Shown: positions 9,333-18,170 of the stretch, piece after piece
How the letters are laid out: the number at the start of each line of letters is the position of its first letter
How positions within the stretch are numbered: position 1 is the first letter of the stretch
Assembly: GCA_047404195.1 (NCBI GenBank)
Contig: JBDOIU010000010.1
Location: forward strand, 1 to 64,000
DNA length: 64,000 bases
Direction: 5' to 3'
Source: JAJRRL01 sp047404195
Lineage (GTDB): Bacteria > Pseudomonadota > Gammaproteobacteria > JAJRRL01
The notes under the pieces: generated by a model
The model's input: only the letters and a program-made list of their open reading frames with translations
What the model was told of the DNA's origin: nothing
The model's database searches: none
Made by a program: the position numbers and the translations under genes

Positions 9333-9608
9333 TATACGATTTCCCAATGTCCTGTGAAAGTTGTTACGTTATAGCAGCACTCTTAAATAAAAGTTAAGAG
9401 ATCAGCTTTTTTTGTTTTTATTTTAAGCAGCCAATTGGGTGGCGTTTTCATTGGTTTGACTGTATTTAGCTCATGCCGGTATGGATTGTTTGCATTGTTG
9501 CTGTGATTTTGGTGCTGTCTGTTTGTCTGACACGCAATTCTCATGACAGCTTGCATAGAAGGGCGTTCATTGACTAGATTATAGATGTGTTTGTCACTGG
9601 AGTGATGT

Positions 9609-10949
9609 ATGTTACAGAAAATCCGACTATTTTTTGTTCTTTTTTTGATTTCTTTTTCTTGGCAATGTGTGTTGGCAAGTGATCGACCGGCCTTTGTCAT
9701 CCCTGTTCAGGGTGGTATTGGTCCGGCAATGACCAGCTTTGTGTCTGATGCCCTATCATTGGCAGCCAAACGTCGAGCAGCTGTCGCTGTCATCGAATTG
9801 AACACGCCAGGCGGTTTGCTCACAGCCACCCAGGACATGGTGCGTTTCATTGTCAATGCGCCACTGCCAGTTGTGGTCTACGTTGCACCACCTGGTGCGT
9901 CTGCTACCAGTGCTGGTTTATTTGTCACTATGGCGGCTCATATTGCTGTGATGGCACCTGGTACACGCATAGGTGCATCAACTCCTGTTATGCCCGGCAA
10001 TATGCCTGGTCAAGAGAAGCAAGCTGAATCAACGGTATCGGCATTAGAAAAGAAGGCGGTTAATGATACAGCGGCATATGCTCGCTCATTGGCACAATTG
10101 CGAGGCCGAAATGTCCGCTGGGCTGAGTCAGCTGTACGCTCCGCTAGCTCTATCACGGCTAAGGAGGCATTGCAGCTGCGTGTCATTGATGCGGTTCAGC
10201 CGAATTTACGAAGTTTACTACAAGGGATAGATGGACAAACTGTTGCCCTGAAGCAGGGAACTGTGCGTTTACAAACAGCGTCGTCTGCCATTGCTGTCAT
10301 TCAGCCAAACTGGCGCCATCGTTTTCTACAGACTTTATCCGATCCGACTGTGGCTTATGCCTTGCTGATGTTGGGACTATTTGGTTTGGTGATTGAGTGT
10401 TTTAATCCAGGCCTGATCTTTCCCGGCGTATTGGGCGGTATATTCCTGCTCACAGGCGTGTACGCCTTACAAATGCTGCCCATCGATTTTGTGGGTGTGG
10501 CACTCATGCTGTTGGGGATGGCATTGATGGTGCTCGAAGTATTTGTGATGAGCTATGGTATTTTCAGTATTGGTGGTTTGATTGCGTTTGTCATTGGCTC
10601 AATTATGCTGATTAAGCACATGCCTGGCAGCCATTACCACTTATCGATTGTTAGCGTGATTTGTTTTGCGCTTTTTTGGCTCGCTTTCTGTGTGTTTTTC
10701 TTGCAGATGATCTGGCGTTCACAGCGACGACGTGTTGTGAGCGGTGTTGAGTCCTTGATTGGTGAAACTGGGCGAGTTGTGTGCGATAATGGTCGTACAT
10801 GGGTGCGTGTTGCGGGTGAACGCTGGCAAGTGTCATCTTCAGATGCGATTCAAACTGGGGATAGAGTGCGTGTGTGTGCGATTGACGGTTTGATGTTGCA
10901 GGTAGAGCTTTGTGATGAGGGCGCTACCACGGATCATTCTTCAACTTAA
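9609..10949 (+). CDS. NfeD-family membrane serine protease (long form)
   Basis: Long NfeD proteins are Clp-like serine proteases fused to membrane helices and an OB fold, and are usually paired with a stomatin-type partner. Here a signal peptide (LFFVLFLISFSW) precedes a ClpP-like domain. The probable nucleophile is the serine of PPGASATSAG and the probable lysine partner lies in LEKKAVND. Four to five hydrophobic segments follow (about residues 245-360), and a C-terminal beta-rich NfeD domain begins at GVESLIGETG. GGAG six bases upstream supports the ATG at 9609. The slipin gene starts 13 bases after its stop, and the two probably form an operon that handles membrane protein turnover. Confidence 0.88.
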   Translation: MLQKIRLFFVLFLISFSWQCVLASDRPAFVIPVQGGIGPAMTSFVSDALSLAAKRRAAVAVIELNTPGGLLTATQDMVRFIVNAPLPVVVYVAPPGASATSAGLFVTMAAHIAVMAPGTRIGASTPVMPGNMPGQEKQAESTVSALEKKAVNDTAAYARSLAQLRGRNVRWAESAVRSASSITAKEALQLRVIDAVQPNLRSLLQGIDGQTVALKQGTVRLQTASSAIAVIQPNWRHRFLQTLSDPTVAYALLMLGLFGLVIECFNPGLIFPGVLGGIFLLTGVYALQMLPIDFVGVALMLLGMALMVLEVFVMSYGIFSIGGLIAFVIGSIMLIKHMPGSHYHLSIVSVICFALFWLAFCVFFLQMIWRSQRRRVVSGVESLIGETGRVVCDNGRTWVRVAGERWQVSSSDAIQTGDRVRVCAIDGLMLQVELCDEGATTDHSST

Positions 10950-10962
10950 TGGGAGACATAAA

Positions 10963-11715
10963 ATGAGTATGTTAACGTTGTTTTTAGTGGTGTTTGTGCT
11001 GCTGGTGTTATTCAGTGCCATTAACATTTTAAAAGAGTATGAGCGTGGTGTGATTTTCATGCTGGGTCGATACTGGAAGGTGAAAGGGCCGGGTTTGATT
11101 ATTGTTATTCCTGTTCTACAATCGATGGCACGGTTACAACTACGTACCGTTGTGATGGATGTGCCTGCGCAAGATGTTATATCAAAAGATAACGTGTCAG
11201 TACGTGTCAATGCAGTGGTATATTTTAGGGTTGTTGATCCACAAAAGGCGGTTATTCAGGTAGAAAACTACTATGAGGCAACCTCTCAGCTTGCGCAAAC
11301 GACATTGCGCTCAGTCTTGGGTATGCATGAGCTTGATGAAATGCTTTCCTCACGCGAAACACTCAATAAAAATATTCAGGAAATTCTAGATGAAGAAACC
11401 GATGCCTGGGGCATCAAGGTGGCCAATGTTGAGATCAAGCATGTTGACCTGGATGAGAGTATGGTGCGAGCCATTGCGCGTCAAGCTGAGGCAGAGCGTG
11501 AGCGACGGGCTAAAGTGATTAATGCGGAAGGGGAGTTTCAGGCTGCTGAAAAGCTTGAGTTAGCTGCTAATATTCTGTCACGCCAGCCACAAGCGATACA
11601 GCTGCGTTACTTACAGACTTTGGTGGATATTTCTGGTAACAAGGCTTCAACCATTGTCTTTCCTTTTCCAACAGAGTTTATGTCTCAGTTGGTCAGTAAG
11701 ATAGCCAAGCAGTAG
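10963..11715 (+). CDS. Slipin/stomatin-like SPFH protein
   Basis: This 250-residue prokaryotic stomatin has one N-terminal membrane segment (MLTLFLVVFVLLVLFSA). It then carries a typical band-7 domain (YERGVIFMLGRYWKVKGPGL, VDVPAQDVISKDNVSV-type core) and a short Glu/Arg-rich helix. The frame is open upstream to 10912, but GGGAG precedes the ATG at 10963 at a good distance. Its partner NfeD lies directly upstream, the standard pairing for this family, in which slipin is a known NfeD substrate or scaffold. A terminator follows. Confidence 0.92.
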   Translation: MSMLTLFLVVFVLLVLFSAINILKEYERGVIFMLGRYWKVKGPGLIIVIPVLQSMARLQLRTVVMDVPAQDVISKDNVSVRVNAVVYFRVVDPQKAVIQVENYYEATSQLAQTTLRSVLGMHELDEMLSSRETLNKNIQEILDEETDAWGIKVANVEIKHVDLDESMVRAIARQAEAERERRAKVINAEGEFQAAEKLELAANILSRQPQAIQLRYLQTLVDISGNKASTIVFPFPTEFMSQLVSKIAKQ

Positions 11716-11743
11716 TCGCTTTTTTACAGCATATATTGCCATG

Positions 11744-11778
11744 AGGCCCCATTGCATTGAGCATGGGGCCTTATTTTT
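11744..11778 (+). terminator. Terminator after the nfeD-slipin operon
   Basis: AGGCCCCAT pairs with ATGGGGCCT across a ten-base loop, followed by a T-rich run. It lies 28 bases after the slipin stop. Confidence 0.75.
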
Positions 11779-11939
11779 TACACCGGTTGATAGCCAAGCT
11801 GCAGTCGATGGTCAACTAAGATTGATTACCTGTTTGGTGTTAAGACTTCTGCCTGTGGAATTTACACTGTGTTCCTTTTCGCTGGGCTGTCAGTTTAAGC
11901 CATTGATTCTTATCGACAAAAAACAACAACAACTTTATC

Positions 11940-11968
11940 TTGCCTTGATAGACTACTTTAGGTACTAT
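11940..11968 (+). promoter_or_regulatory. Promoter-like sequence for the hairpin protein gene at 12002
   Basis: TTGCCT (11940-11945) and TACTAT (11963-11968) are 17 bases apart and end 33 bases before the ATG at 12002. AGAGGTGG lies just before that ATG. Confidence 0.45.
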
Positions 11969-12001
11969 GTTTGAAGAAATTAACTTTAGAGGTGGTTCAA
12001 T

Positions 12002-12793
12002 ATGAAACAAAATAAAACCAATACCATACAAGCTGTCGTTGATGCAGCAATATTGGGTTCACACAACTTTATACGTTCAGCAGCTGTGAGTACTCAGTAT
12101 TCGAAACCAACATTTACAGCTCAATCATATGCTTTGGGTAAGGTGCTTCAACAATTAAAGATACTTAATGAGCAAGGTGCTCAAGTCAAATCACTTATTC
12201 AGTATTTAAAAGCAGTTCAGAATATTACGATTGACAACTCATTTTCTGCTCAAAGACATCTTCATAAAATATATACTATGAACTCATCTGGCAATGGTTA
12301 CACTAACAACTATAAAACTGGCTATGTTTTTACTAAAGGCGATAAAGTCAAATTGAAAAATCTCTATACAAGCTCTTGCAAAGGTATTGAAATGAAGAGT
12401 GAAGTGCGAAATCTACTCCAGAATGATGCTTTCTATACCGCCTTGGTTAAGTGCCCAACCACTCGTTTAGGTGTTGGTAGCACTATGGCTGCTGTGGGTA
12501 TTGGTGGTGCAGTCGGTCTGTTGGTCGGCATTTATGGTTCAATTCTACGTGCTTCTGCACTTTCTTTTAACCAATTATCGAATATCTTCACGCCATCTGT
12601 CATAGCGATTTGTGTTTCACTGGTGCTCGTCGGTGCAGTCATTGGCGCGGCTATGGCCGCACGTGCGAATGCGCAGGATAAGCAATCTCTGAAGAGCGCT
12701 GTTGGTATCCTGTCTGGTGATTCAAGTGTTGAAGTATTACGGGGCGAATTGGTTTCTACTAATGGTTTGGTTTCTACTAATGGTAATGACTAA
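12002..12793 (+). CDS. Hypothetical two-helix membrane hairpin protein (263 aa)
   Basis: No family is recognised. About 155 soluble, helix-prone residues are followed by two hydrophobic segments (about 157-180, GIGGAVGLLVGIYGSIL, and 198-220, SVIAICVSLVLVGAVIGAA) and a polar C-terminal tail. There is no signal peptide. This is the layout of the two genes at 35303 and 36371 and resembles the bilobed hydrophobic hairpin of inclusion-membrane proteins in intracellular bacteria. The resemblance is architectural only. AGAGGTGG precedes the ATG, and a promoter-like sequence lies upstream. The last residues repeat LVSTNG twice through an 18-bp tandem duplication. Confidence 0.7.
   Translation: MKQNKTNTIQAVVDAAILGSHNFIRSAAVSTQYSKPTFTAQSYALGKVLQQLKILNEQGAQVKSLIQYLKAVQNITIDNSFSAQRHLHKIYTMNSSGNGYTNNYKTGYVFTKGDKVKLKNLYTSSCKGIEMKSEVRNLLQNDAFYTALVKCPTTRLGVGSTMAAVGIGGAVGLLVGIYGSILRASALSFNQLSNIFTPSVIAICVSLVLVGAVIGAAMAARANAQDKQSLKSAVGILSGDSSVEVLRGELVSTNGLVSTNGND
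12749..12784 (+). repeat. 18-bp tandem duplication at the 3' end of the hairpin protein gene
   Basis: The unit ttggtttctactaatggt occurs twice, head to tail and in frame. It gives LVSTNG-LVSTNG near the C-terminus and looks like a recent slippage product. Confidence 0.85.
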
Positions 12794-13307
12794 TCACTTC
12801 AATATTATGTCAGATACAGTGTTGTAAGCAAGCAACTATTCATGCTCTGACCCAATATATACAGACATGTTCAGTGGCAGATGCCAGCAGTCTACCTATG
12901 CACAGATGATACGCTTTCATAAGTAATGAGACACCGATGTTCATGAAGTTGTGCTCGTTGGCCTTGTTAATACGCCATGGCTTACGCTCATTGATTGATG
13001 AGATGCTCTCAACGTCAATATTGTTTGACTTTTGCTGCTAGTGGACAGTGCACAGTCCTGGGTGCGGTATTTGTCGGTATGACGGGCAAATCCTATTCGC
13101 TTTCTGCCTGAGGTTGTGCCAGATTGTTTTTTTCCGAGTCTAATGGCATGGTCCTTCAGGGTTTCTTAATAAAAACATGGTACTGGTACCGGTACTACGA
13201 CAATTGTTTTGACGCTATGCTGAAAGTACTGCATTAGGTGCTGAATAAAAAAGCTCGCACGCAATTTGGCATCTGGTGCAGTATTTTTGAATGTCTGAGG
13301 ATGATTG
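12794..13307. other. 514-base stretch without a supportable gene
   Basis: Frames on both strands are interrupted and none has a start with a ribosome binding site. A small near-palindrome around GGTACC lies at about 13178-13200. A decayed first gene of the pilin operon could have stood here, but nothing recognisable is left. Confidence 0.4.
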
Positions 13308-13643
13308 ATGAATTTGCTCTCTGCGAGTATTGCTATGCTGATTTTACTGATAATGCTTCTGTCATTAGATAAAGCTGCAAGTGCGTTGCTCCACCATACA
13401 GTGCAGTTGGCATCGACAGTACAAGCGCATGTTGCATTGGCAAGTATTTCTAGGTTGGGATGTTATTCAGGTAAGGCCTTATTGTCTCAAATCGTCAGTC
13501 ACTGGTATCCTTCAAAAGATACCCAGCAATATGGTTGGCGTATCACGGCAGATGACAATAAAAAATTAATTTGTGTGGAGCGCTATATTGCGCAACGCTG
13601 GAACGTGGGGCGCTGTCAAAGTGTTTGTGAAGCCAATGACTAA
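13308..13643 (+). CDS. Minor pseudopilin-like protein, PilV-like (111 aa)
   Basis: A short protein with an N-terminal hydrophobic helix (SASIAMLILLIMLLSL), as in type IV minor pilins, followed by a small soluble part containing three cysteines. It lacks the usual leader ending in Gly-Phe, and an in-frame stop just upstream excludes a longer start. GAGG seven bases upstream supports the ATG at 13308. The PilV identity rests mainly on position: the next gene is PilW-like and overlaps its stop (ATGACTAA). Missing prepilin processing residues suggest divergence or decay. Confidence 0.5.
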   Translation: MNLLSASIAMLILLIMLLSLDKAASALLHHTVQLASTVQAHVALASISRLGCYSGKALLSQIVSHWYPSKDTQQYGWRITADDNKKLICVERYIAQRWNVGRCQSVCEAND

Positions 13644-14298
13644 GCCTGCGTCACTTGTCGCTGGATTTGCTCTGCTGCAGATGATGATCACATTGATTTT
13701 GAATGCTTGCATCATATTAGCTAGCTGTCATTACGTGCAACATTTATTGTTGATAAATCATGATTTACGATCTGACTGGCATGCTATCAGCAACTGGATG
13801 ATGTTGCCTAGATTATTACAGAGTAGAGTGCATCATGAAAACCTGTCGCATTGTTATAAACAACTTGCCAATGGTGCGCAGGACAGCAGAAAGCCTTTGT
13901 CTCAGCGCACTGCTAGTCAAATTGCGCCTCTGCGGATACTGTCTAAATCGGCGTTCCATCATGCGCATATGCACGCGATCATGCCAGCCTCTTCTGTTTT
14001 GCAGGTTACTGATTGTGTTATGAGGAGAGGAATTTGGGTCATGCAGCCAAGCTATTATTATTTAACAATTCGCCGTAGAGGCGACAGGCGTACGGGTAGC
14101 ATAATTGAAAAAAAACAAGGCGAACCAGCGAGAGATTTATTGCAGGGGTGTCAGTCGTTGAGGTGGTTACCTATAGTGATGCCTCTATCGGGTAAAAAAC
14201 GACTATTTGCAGTCAAAATGCTTTTTGCTTGCTCTGCGGCAGTGAAGACGCTCCCTACTGTGTTTCGTCGATCTATAGAAGCGATATTGGTGGCTTAA
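13636..14298 (+). CDS. Minor pseudopilin, PilW-like (220 aa)
   Basis: The ATG at 13636 overlaps the stop of the previous gene. The N-terminus shows a prepilin site and helix, G-FALLQMMITLILNA, with Gln where the conserved Glu5 normally stands. The C-terminal half follows the PilW pattern: a segment like SSVLQVTDC, then WVMQPSYYYLTI, then EPARDLLQGCQSLRWLPI, then a final beta region with an Arg-rich turn. PilW-type proteins prime type IV pilus assembly at the inner membrane. No other pilus genes lie nearby. Confidence 0.6.
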   Translation: MTKPASLVAGFALLQMMITLILNACIILASCHYVQHLLLINHDLRSDWHAISNWMMLPRLLQSRVHHENLSHCYKQLANGAQDSRKPLSQRTASQIAPLRILSKSAFHHAHMHAIMPASSVLQVTDCVMRRGIWVMQPSYYYLTIRRRGDRRTGSIIEKKQGEPARDLLQGCQSLRWLPIVMPLSGKKRLFAVKMLFACSAAVKTLPTVFRRSIEAILVA

Positions 14299-14299
14299 T

Positions 14300-14455
14300 A
14301 TGACAACGATGCGAGGTTATATATTAATTTGGATGTGTATATTGATGTTGATAACAAGTTATGTGTTAGCAAACCTATATGTATCGCTACAAAATCTCAT
14401 TATGACTGTTCACTTATCTTCGGTACAAGTTAGGAGTAATATTACACACGTATAG
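14300..14455 (+). CDS. Very small PilX-like protein (51 aa)
   Basis: A 51-codon frame starts one base after the stop of the PilW-like gene and ends at TAG 14453-14455. The product begins MTTMRGYILIWMCILMLITS, a short positive N-terminus followed by one hydrophobic helix, as in PilX (RGxxLI... type). It has only a short polar tail. It is probably a truncated or minimal PilX, the third member of a V-W-X operon. Its position is the main support. Confidence 0.45.
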   Translation: MTTMRGYILIWMCILMLITSYVLANLYVSLQNLIMTVHLSSVQVRSNITHV

Positions 14456-14568
14456 CAACATGTAACATTTTATACCATACCAGCTCTATATCTGGATGGG
14501 TTTAGTAAGGCCATTTAGTAGGCAAAAAATCACAGCGTATCAATTTCTATTTGTGGTCATGTGTTTTT

Positions 14569-15117
14569 TTAAGTTTGATCCACTGTTGCATCTGTACCCT
14601 TCATGCGATGTAAGATAATCATGAGAATTGAGGTGGTAATGGCAACACCATATAAACCGACTCCACATGCAGTGCCAATGGTTGCGCTTGTCCAGATGCT
14701 GGCTGCTGTTGAGAGCCCATGTACTGAAACACCTTCTTTGAAGATGACAGCTGCACATAAAAAACCAATACCTGAAACAATGGGTCCAACGATTTGTAAT
14801 GCATTACCCAGCTCACCAGAGATAAGAAAAAGGTGGCAACCAATACTGGAAAATGTACATGCACCAAGTGTGACAGCTGCGAACGTGCGTAAGCTGACTC
14901 TGGCTATAAAGTTTTTTTGCTTACTGTGTGACAGTCCAATGAGCGATCCTAGTACAACTGCGATAATCAGCCTTATGAGGAACACAACTTCATGTTCGGT
15001 CGTCAGGTAACGAAGAGATATACCCGCTAGTATATCTGGATTATAGAATTTTGAATGAGTTGATGCGAATATAGGGAAGGGCAATAGTGTAAAGCAGATT
15101 AGTATGAATTTGATCAT
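14569..15117 (-). CDS. MgtC/SapB-family inner-membrane protein
   Basis: An N-terminal hydrophobic segment (perhaps a signal peptide) is followed by the MgtC membrane domain. The family signatures are visible: LIIAVVLGSLIGLSHS, VSLRTFAAVTLGA, QIVSGIGFLCAAVIF-type (here GPIVSGIGFLCAAVIFKEG) and GLSTAASIWTSATIGTACG. Only the membrane domain is present (182 residues); the C-terminal ACT-like domain of classical MgtC is absent. MgtC proteins support growth in low magnesium and inside macrophages, partly by acting on F-type ATPase. AAGGA precedes the ATG at 15117. Confidence 0.85.
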   Translation of the reverse strand: MIKFILICFTLLPFPIFASTHSKFYNPDILAGISLRYLTTEHEVVFLIRLIIAVVLGSLIGLSHSKQKNFIARVSLRTFAAVTLGACTFSSIGCHLFLISGELGNALQIVGPIVSGIGFLCAAVIFKEGVSVHGLSTAASIWTSATIGTACGVGLYGVAITTSILMIILHRMKGTDATVDQT

Positions 15118-15532
15118 AAGAAAATATCCTTCTCAACGTGTGGCATTAGTATTCTAATGCCAAATTGTATCCGTGACACACACCTAGGAGTGATTGTCAA
15201 TTAACATGATAATGCACTATTTTGTTGCAGATGACAAATGTATACCAGGCAAGTGTTGAGTTGATATTTATCAGGAGCATTACTCGTGCCTTATCAGACC
15301 GTTTTGCTCGGTATACCGGCTGAAAGATTCTGTGTACCTAAGCACATGTTCTTGTGATGTGTGGTCTGGTATTGTTTGTTCAACAGATAACCGAATCATG
15401 CTGTTGTAGCCATCTTTGGTATGATAGCTTGCACTTTTACTGTACAAGGATTATGATAGGCGCAAGATGCGTTCTTTTTTTTAGCTAGTGTGTGGGTGCG
15501 CGTTGATGTGAAAAAACTTTGTAGGAGTTGAT
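15118..15532. other. 415-base intergenic region between divergent genes
   Basis: It separates the minus-strand MgtC gene from the plus-strand flavoprotein gene, so it should hold both promoters. No open frame, repeat or terminator stands out. The last ten bases before 15533 carry TAGGAG for the flavoprotein start. Confidence 0.4.
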
Positions 15533-16717
15533 GTGGCTGACCTTGTTATCATTGGTGCTGGTGCAGCAGGGCTGTTTTGCGCAATGCACGCAGCATTACT
15601 GGGGCGTCAAGTGCTTGTTTTAGACCACAGTAATCGTCCAGGCAAGAAAATTTTAATGTCGGGTGGAGGTCGATGTAACTTTACAAATAAAGTCATTGAG
15701 ATCGATCGCTACTTGGGTAATAACGTGATGTTTGCAGTATCAGCACTCAAGCGCTACACGCAGTGGGATTTCATTGACTGGGTCAACTCGCATCGTATTG
15801 CCATTCAGGAAAAAAATCATTCACAGTTGTTTTGTCAAGATAAGGCTTCTGTTTTGCTCAATGCTTTATTAGACGATTGTCAGGCGGCTGGCGTTGAGAT
15901 TCGACTGCGTCAAACCGTTTCTGATATTCAGCACAATGTCACGGGCAATGGATTCACAATCATGGTGAATGGCAGTGCACTATCCTGCAGGCAATGTGTC
16001 ATTGCAACGGGCGGCTTGTCGATTCCCACAATGGGGGCATCTGCCTTTGCATATCGTTTTGCTGAGAAATTCCAGATCCCTGTGCATCCAGTGCGAGCTG
16101 CTTTGGTACCATTTACTTTAGACAAGCCAGACTTGCAACGTACATCTGTTCTTTCAGGGGTATCATCAGCTTGTTGTGTGACCCATGGTGATCAATCATT
16201 CACAGATGACATGCTGTTTACCCATCGTGGTTTAAGCGGTCCTGCGATGTTACAAATCTCTTCATACTGGCAGAAAGGTGCTTTGAGTATTGATTTTATG
16301 CCAGATGGTGTTTACGTTGATTGGTTGCAGGAAAACCGCAGAACATCGGCAAAACGCTCAGTGCGACAAAGCCATTATGCATTGTTACCCAAGCGTTTGG
16401 TTGATTTTATCATACCGGAGACACTTGCTGATATGCGTTTGGCAGACCTGAATCGCACGCAGATGCAACTTTTGCAGCAGGTTATGACGCAGTGGTGTAT
16501 TCAACCATGTGGTACTGAAGGATATCGTACTGCTGAGGTGACTTTGGGTGGCATTGATACAACATACATCTCTTCAAAGACCATGCAAGTGAAGCATATG
16601 CCAGGCTTGTATTTTATTGGAGAAGCCTTGGATATCACTGGCTGGCTTGGGGGCTACAATTTTCAGTGGGCTTGGTCATCAGCCTGGGTTGCGGCTCAGC
16701 ACCTAGCCACTGTTTAG
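15533..16717 (+). CDS. YhiN/HI0933-family FAD-dependent oxidoreductase
   Basis: This 394-residue flavoprotein starts with the dinucleotide-binding motif VIIGAGAAGLFCAM and has the family-specific GGGRCNFTN, CVIATGGLSIP and C-terminal GWLGGYNFQWAWSSA segments. The substrate is unknown for most members. The start is GTG at 15533, with TAGGAG six bases upstream; an ATG two bases earlier is in another frame. The 3' end overlaps the convergent gatB by four bases. Confidence 0.9.
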   Translation: MADLVIIGAGAAGLFCAMHAALLGRQVLVLDHSNRPGKKILMSGGGRCNFTNKVIEIDRYLGNNVMFAVSALKRYTQWDFIDWVNSHRIAIQEKNHSQLFCQDKASVLLNALLDDCQAAGVEIRLRQTVSDIQHNVTGNGFTIMVNGSALSCRQCVIATGGLSIPTMGASAFAYRFAEKFQIPVHPVRAALVPFTLDKPDLQRTSVLSGVSSACCVTHGDQSFTDDMLFTHRGLSGPAMLQISSYWQKGALSIDFMPDGVYVDWLQENRRTSAKRSVRQSHYALLPKRLVDFIIPETLADMRLADLNRTQMQLLQQVMTQWCIQPCGTEGYRTAEVTLGGIDTTYISSKTMQVKHMPGLYFIGEALDITGWLGGYNFQWAWSSAWVAAQHLATV

Positions 16718-18165
16718 TCTGTTTCCGCTGTAGCGCTGAGGCTCGCCTTAATCAATTTGGTGGCTTCTTTTGGATTTGCCTGCCCGCGCGTTTTCTTCAT
16801 CACTTGCCCGACGAAAAATGCCATGAGTTTTTCCTTGCCGGCTCTGAAGTCAGCAGATTGGTCTGGAAATTCTGCAATGATTGTATCAATCGTGGTTTGT
16901 AAGGCGCTATTGTCTGATAGTTGTTTAAAACCAAGTGATTCTACATAGTCAATGGCCGGTTTGTCTGCTTGCCAAAGGTGTTGTAATACAGTCTTCGCAT
17001 TGCTGACGGAAACAGTATCGTCTTGTATCAACATCAGTAGCTCTGCTAGGCGAGGTGCTGTGACAGGAGAGGTTGCCATGTTGGTTTGATGCTGTTCGCA
17101 AAGCGGTGCGATTTGGTCGAGCACCCAATGTGCAGCTGTTTTTGCTGAGACCTGTTCTTCAGAGGAGAGCACTGCCTCAAAATAGTTGGCACGTGCTGGT
17201 GTTTTTGTGAGGCGATGAGCCAGCTCTGTAGAGAGTGCATATTCAGTAATGAAGCGTGCTTCCTTGATCCAGGGTAATTCTGGCATGCTGCTACGGACAG
17301 TGACAATGCGCTCATCACTGATTGTGACAACAGGTAGATCGGGATCAGGAAAATAACGGTAGTCGTGTGCATCTTCTTTACCACGCATGCTGCGAGTTTC
17401 ACCAGAGTCGGGGTCATATAAGCGTGTTTCTTGTGTAATGCTGCCACCCGCATCTAAAATATCAGCTTGTCGCTCTGCCTCTACCGCAATGGCTTGTGCA
17501 ATAAAGTTGAAAGAGTTTAGATTTTTCAGTTCAGTGCGCGTTCCTAATGTTGTTTCGCCCTGTGGTCGCAGTGACAAGTTGACATCACAGCGAAAAGAGC
17601 CCTCTTGCATATTGCCATCACTCATGCCTAGGAAGGTAACCAGTTTATGTAGCTTTTTAAGATAGGCAATGGCTTCATCGGCAGATCGCATATCAGGTTC
17701 TGAAACAATTTCCAGTAGTGGTGTGCCAGCACGATTTAAATCGATGCCTGAAAAATCATTGAATTTATCATGCACTGATTTACCAGCATCTTCCTCAAGG
17801 TGAGCGCGAGTGATACCGATTGTTTTGCATATGTTGTTGACTTCTATGTCAAGACTGCCTTTCCCAACAATGGGGCGGTCAAACTGACTGATTTGATAAC
17901 CTTTGGGTAAGTCAGGATAGAAATAATTTTTACGCGCAAAAACCGATGCTTGATCGATTGGTGCATCGATGGCAAGGCCAAAGCGAATCGCATGTGTGAT
18001 GGCTGCATCATTTAGAACGGGCAATGTGCCGGGATAGCCAAGGTCAACCAAGCACGCTTGCGTGTTAGGTGCAGCACCATACTCAGTTGCTGCGCCAGAG
18101 AATATCTTTGATTGTGTCGCCAGCTGTGCGTGGACTTCTAGTCCAATTACCATTTCCCATGCCAT
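16714..18165 (-). CDS. gatB: Glu-tRNA(Gln)/Asp-tRNA(Asn) amidotransferase subunit B
   Basis: GatB binds misacylated tRNA and passes ammonia from GatA to it. The N-terminus MVIGLEVHAQL and the segments RKNYFYPDLPKGYQISQ, GSFRCDVNLSL and RTELKNLNS are typical. The C-terminal YqeY-like tail ends near KLIKASL. The ATG at 18165 follows AAGGAT and lies five bases after gatA; the frame is open to 18225 but has no better start. A glnS gene also exists at the end of the window, so the GatCAB complex may serve mainly Asn-tRNA formation here. Confidence 0.96.
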   Translation of the reverse strand: MAWEMVIGLEVHAQLATQSKIFSGAATEYGAAPNTQACLVDLGYPGTLPVLNDAAITHAIRFGLAIDAPIDQASVFARKNYFYPDLPKGYQISQFDRPIVGKGSLDIEVNNICKTIGITRAHLEEDAGKSVHDKFNDFSGIDLNRAGTPLLEIVSEPDMRSADEAIAYLKKLHKLVTFLGMSDGNMQEGSFRCDVNLSLRPQGETTLGTRTELKNLNSFNFIAQAIAVEAERQADILDAGGSITQETRLYDPDSGETRSMRGKEDAHDYRYFPDPDLPVVTISDERIVTVRSSMPELPWIKEARFITEYALSTELAHRLTKTPARANYFEAVLSSEEQVSAKTAAHWVLDQIAPLCEQHQTNMATSPVTAPRLAELLMLIQDDTVSVSNAKTVLQHLWQADKPAIDYVESLGFKQLSDNSALQTTIDTIIAEFPDQSADFRAGKEKLMAFFVGQVMKKTRGQANPKEATKLIKASLSATAETD

Positions 18166-18170
18166 GTGAA

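Noticed and set aside
12965..13045. Decayed prepilin gene upstream of the PilV-like gene
   Set aside because: A short stretch reading HGLRSLIDEMLS looks vaguely prepilin-like, but the Glu spacing is wrong and the frame is closed soon after.
14603..15010. 135-codon plus-strand frame
   Set aside because: It is antisense to the clearly identified MgtC-like gene and has no family resemblance or ribosome binding site.
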